Part shown: positions 60,751-64,000 of the stretch, piece by piece
How positions within the stretch are numbered: the stretch's first letter is position 1
Layout of the letters: each line of letters starts with the position of its first letter
Source: Pleodorina starrii
Lineage: Eukaryota > Chlorophyta > Chlorophyceae > Chlamydomonadales > Volvocaceae
Length of the DNA: 64,000 nucleotides
NCBI GenBank assembly: GCA_030267565.1
Contig: BRXU01000027.1
Coordinates: 1,473,001 to 1,537,000 of the forward strand
Reading direction: 5' to 3'
The notes under the pieces: model-generated
The model's input: the letters and a program-made list of their open reading frames with translations, nothing else
Told to the model about the DNA's origin: nothing
The model's database searches: none
Made by a program: the position numbers and the translations under genes

Positions 60751-63226
60751 AGATGTGTGGCGGGAGCATTTTCAGAAGCTGTACAATGAGAGGCAGCGGG
60801 AGCCCGACAACAGGAAAGCGTTTGAGATGCTGGCGTTTATCAACAGGGCACATGGGAACGGGGCATGGTGGAACGTCATGGGATGGGAAGAGAGGAACCG
60901 GAGGCAGGCGGCGGCGGATGCGGCACTCAACATTCCCATCGCAGTTGAAGAGGTAACCAGTGTCCTGGAGGATCTACCTAACGGTAAATCCAGTGGACCA
61001 GAGAAGGTGTGTGGGGAGTGTTACAAGTATGCTAGACGGCTGCGTAATAGTGATGATGACAGGCCGGAAATCAACCGGTTGGCGCCGGTGCTGCAGGCAC
61101 TCATGGAGCACATCCGCTCCAAGGGTGATTTTCCGGAGCAGTTCACCGTGTCAGACCTGGTTCCTGTTTATAAGCGAAACGGACGTGACCCAACGGACTG
61201 TAGTAACTATCGGGGCATAGCGGTTGGCGGCGTACTCGCAAAATGCTACGCATCCGTGCTTGAGCGCCGCCTCACCAAATTCGCGGAAGCGGACCCTGTG
61301 GAGCTGCCTGTGCGTCACTGGTGCCAGGCAGGCTTTCGCCAGGGCCTAGGCACACAGCACCATCTTTTTGTGTTGCGTCATATCCTGACCCGTTACGCAA
61401 GACCTGGGCAGAGTGGGTTGCTGGTGTGCCAAATAGATTTTGAGAAGGCGTTTGATCGGGTGGATAGGAAGACGCTTTGGGCGCGGCTAGCAGAACGTGG
61501 CGTGGGGGGTCAATTTATGGACGCTCTGAGACGAGCATACGACAACGTGGAGCTTCGGGTGAAGGTGAACGGTCAGAGGGGCACGCCTTTTAAGTCGGAT
61601 CAAGGGGTGAAGCAAGGGTGCCCCCTAAGTCCGGTCTTATTCGGAATGTTCATCGAGACGTTTGCGAACTACGTCGACGAACGCGATCGGCGGTGGCCAC
61701 AGGGGGGGTCCCCGATCGTCGGGGGGAAAAGGGCTCCGGAGCTCTTGTATGCGGATGCATTAACGTTATTCGCAACGAACCCCGCACGCATGCAATTTCT
61801 GTTGGACAGATTGGTGGAATACTGCGAGGGCTTCGGGATGAGTCTGAACGTCAACAAGTGCGAGCTATTAGTTTTCGCCGGCAGGCAAGATACGCTAGCG
61901 ACGTTGATGGAAGGTGCGAGCCAACTGAAATTCGCTGGGCAACCTGTCCCAGTGAAGGAACGTGCGAAGTACCTCGGCTTGCGATACGGACCCAGTTTTT
62001 CGTTTGATTCGTGCCGTATGGAGCTGTGCGATGTGGGGCGAAGAGCGGTGTTCGCGTTGATGCAGAAACTAGATAGGAATCGAATATGGGTCCCCGACCT
62101 TATGTTGCGATGCTTTGACGTGCAAATCAGGTCGTCACTGTCGTACGGGGCTGAAGTGTGGGGCCCTGACGCTATCCGTGAGGCGCTGGGGACCATGGGG
62201 CGTCAAAGAATTAAAGAGTGGCACCGTTGGGGACAGAGCCCTGGCTCAGCGCCAGCAGGGGAGAATGGGGTGTTGCTAAAGAAGTGGGGGAAATGGGTGA
62301 AGAGTGTAGGGCGCGCGGCAGGCGTCTTTGAGAGGTGTATGGCGGACCCGATGGTCGAGGTCCAAAGGATCTTTTTGCGGAAGGTGGTAGGCGCTAGCCT
62401 GCCGCCTAACCGACAATTGTTCGCGGAAACGTCGCAGTTACCATTGCACTACTTTTGGGCGCGACAGGTATTTGGCTTCTGGAAGCGTGTAGCGCGGCAA
62501 TCCACGTCGTTGGCACGGGCAGTGCTTGAGGAAGATATCAAATCGTGGTTGGAAACAGATCATTCAGCCACGCACGAATATTTTTGGGCGGGGAAGGTGC
62601 TCCGGATTTTCGAGACTCTCGGATTTGACTACAGGCAACATGTACCCGTGGGTCTTAGCAATGAAGAGAAGGCAAAGGCGATCTTGGGCCTGGAGATCCC
62701 GTTCGACAATTTACTGGCCGAGTTCAGACGTCGCCTTCTGTTGGATTGGAGCTCGGGTAGCCTCGATAGGGACCCGCGGAATTTCCCAGAGTATGAGGAA
62801 GGGGGTGTGGGACGGGGAGCACCCGGGGTTACCGCGTGTCGGTACCTGAAATGGATGGGTGTGGCGTATTCGTTCTCGGACCACAAACGAACATTGGATC
62901 ACTTGAGGGTGTGTATGCCGAGAAAGCACCACACGGCCCTGATGCGTTTTCGGCTGGGACGTTGGGACTTGGATGTGTCAAGGTTTGCACGGGGACCGGG
63001 TCGGAAACCGCGCGCGGAGAGGATATGTCGGGTGTGCCACGGCGGGTCGGTAGAAGACGAGTTGCACGTATTGATGGAATGTCCGGGCTATACGCCATTA
63101 CGAGAGGCAATAGGCTTCCCTATGGGTAGCAGCATGGTGGATGTGATGGGGACCTTTGACCCGGCGAAACTGGGCAGTCTCTTATCCCAGATTCAGAAAG
63201 CGCGTACCGAGCTGCTTGGTAGCTAA
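60701..63226 (+). pseudogene. Retrotransposon reverse transcriptase with mutated catalytic box
   Basis: The open frame is 841 codons with no in-frame stop; similarity starts at about EGDVWREHFQKLYN. RT blocks in order: LPNGKSSGPEKV; DLVPVYKRNGRDPTDCSNYR; QAGFRQGLGTQHHLF; motif A, CQIDFEKAFDRVDR (Asp present); motif B, GVKQGCPLSPVLFGMF; motif C, ELLYADALTLFA, where the second catalytic Asp is Ala (codon GCA at 61757-61759); then YLGLRYG. The C-terminal region includes a CCHC-type knuckle, CRVC with ELHVLMEC. The family normally needs both Asp residues of the box, so activity is not expected. Two base changes would be needed from GAC to GCA. Confidence 0.9.
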
Positions 63227-63615
63227 CCATACGGCTTATGTTGTCTTAAAGTGCGCCCCTTGACGGATAACCGTTGTGGGGGGACGCATGTTACCAGCCA
63301 TTTTGGCTCGTACACATGTAATGCCTCATGCCTCAACACTGACACTAGACACTGCGAAGACGTTCGTGTCGTACAAATGTGTGCACGTTCGCGCTCACAA
63401 TGCACAGTTTCGCAGTTGGGACTAGGTGAATGCAACCATAGGCGAGCCTTTGTCTCGGAAACTTTGAAAGCCCTGTGCAAAATGAATAGCGTGTAACTGC
63501 AATTCCTCCACAACCATACTATGCAGTGCCTTTCGTTTAGTGACATATCCGAAGCGAAACCGTGCGCGTTACCTATACTTTGAGCTGGATGTGGGAATAG
63601 GCGTTGGGCGGATTG
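63227..63615. promoter_or_regulatory. Retrotransposon 3' flank and promoter of the tyrosine phosphatase gene
   Basis: 389 bases between the RT stop and the phosphatase ATG. They must contain the end of the LINE and the phosphatase promoter and 5' UTR. No TATA box or target-site duplication could be fixed by eye. Confidence 0.4.
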
Positions 63616-63981
63616 ATGCTGCGAGCTGTGCTCAGCTTGTTCGGCTGCGCGAAGCCACCAGCCGCCTTCAAAGAACGAAATTATAAGCCGGAGTCCGAGG
63701 ATGCCAAGACGGAGCGGAGCCCGGAGCAGCCAGGCGTCTTTGAGCTGGCTTACAGCTTGCTCAAAGCGAAGACGGAGGCCCTGCTAGCAAATGACCAGGC
63801 GCTGCTCAGCCAGGAGTACAATAGCTTGCTGGATTGCGATGTATTGGAGACAGTGGAGGCAGCAGAGCACACCAACAACGCCGGCAAGAACCGCTACGTC
63901 AACGTGCTGCCCTTCGATTATAACCGGGTAAAAATATCCGGCGAGGACGGCCAGGACTATATCAACGCCAGCTTGGTACAG
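63616..63981 (+). CDS. Protein tyrosine phosphatase, N-terminal exon (gene continues beyond window)
   Basis: Classical PTP-domain protein that removes phosphate from tyrosine. The ATG at 63616 opens MLRAVLSLFGCAKPPAAFKE, and the frame stays open for 122 codons to a GTGTGG donor after 63981. The PTP start motifs are plain: LSQEYNSL, then AGKNRYVNVLPFDYNRVKI, then GQDYINASLV. These match the family's KNRY-x-N-(I/V)-LP-(Y/F)-D and DYINAS blocks. The catalytic Cys loop would be in exons outside the window, so substrate specificity and activity cannot be judged. No transmembrane segment is obvious in the first exon. Codon choice is less GC-biased at the start than in neighbouring genes. Confidence 0.85.
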
Positions 63982-64000
63982 GTGTGGTGCGCTTGCACCG

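Larger units (their letters stand above)
59600..63226 (+). mobile_element. Non-LTR retrotransposon (LINE, L1-like), 5'-truncated and degenerate
   Basis: It carries the C-terminal half of an apurinic-type endonuclease (LLAGDFNAR, STVDLFVAS, SDHRPVGLEI) and a full reverse-transcriptase-type protein in a second frame. The N-terminal half of the endonuclease is missing: the frame opens only after a TGA at 59625. A frameshift near 60714-60750, at a G-run, separates the two frames. The catalytic YADD box has become YADA. The element therefore looks dead, but it is otherwise little decayed and distinctly less GC-biased than the host genes. The 3' end is not defined; sequence after 63226 has no clear poly(A) tail or target-site repeat. 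Confidence 0.9.

Overview
The window looks like nuclear DNA of a green alga of the volvocine / core-Reinhardtinia type (Chlamydomonas or Volvox relatives). It is very GC-rich. Genes are split by many short introns with GT(G/A)-AG borders, exons show strong C/G third-position preference, TGTAA polyadenylation motifs follow some genes, introns are full of G- and C-tracts, and plant-type and animal-type families occur side by side. Exon joins were worked out by hand; every complete multi-exon model below stays in frame, but none was checked against transcripts or databases.

Layout, left to right: 3' two thirds of 6-phosphogluconate dehydrogenase (+); RBM8A/Y14 of the exon junction complex (-, with a GC-AG intron); a Na+/H+ antiporter of the NHX type (+); a rhomboid-family intramembrane protease (+); a SDT1/PHM8-type HAD pyrimidine 5'-nucleotidase (-); a class II (SIRT4-like) sirtuin with an organelle-targeting N-terminus (-); an alpha/beta hydrolase with a signal/anchor N-terminus (+); a weakly supported minus-strand fragment near 32 kb; a very large guanylyl cyclase whose PAS domain is interrupted by about 1,500 residues encoded in a 4.6 kb exon (-, 5' end unresolved); a METTL21/VCP-KMT-type protein lysine methyltransferase (-, with a second GC-AG intron); a SET-domain/Rubisco-LSMT-like protein (+) sharing a 221 bp intergenic region with it; a degenerate non-LTR retrotransposon (+); and the first exon of a protein tyrosine phosphatase running off the right edge (+).

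The genes are unrelated housekeeping and signalling genes in alternating orientation, not an operon or cluster. Three divergent pairs (RBM8A/NHX, sirtuin/hydrolase, METTL21/SET) are joined by short regions likely to hold both promoters. Introns and spacers carry a 330 bp CTGT microsatellite, an 18-copy minisatellite, several pyrimidine or GGTG/GGCT repeats, and a roughly 34 bp interspersed motif seen five times. No CRISPR, tRNA or rRNA gene was found.
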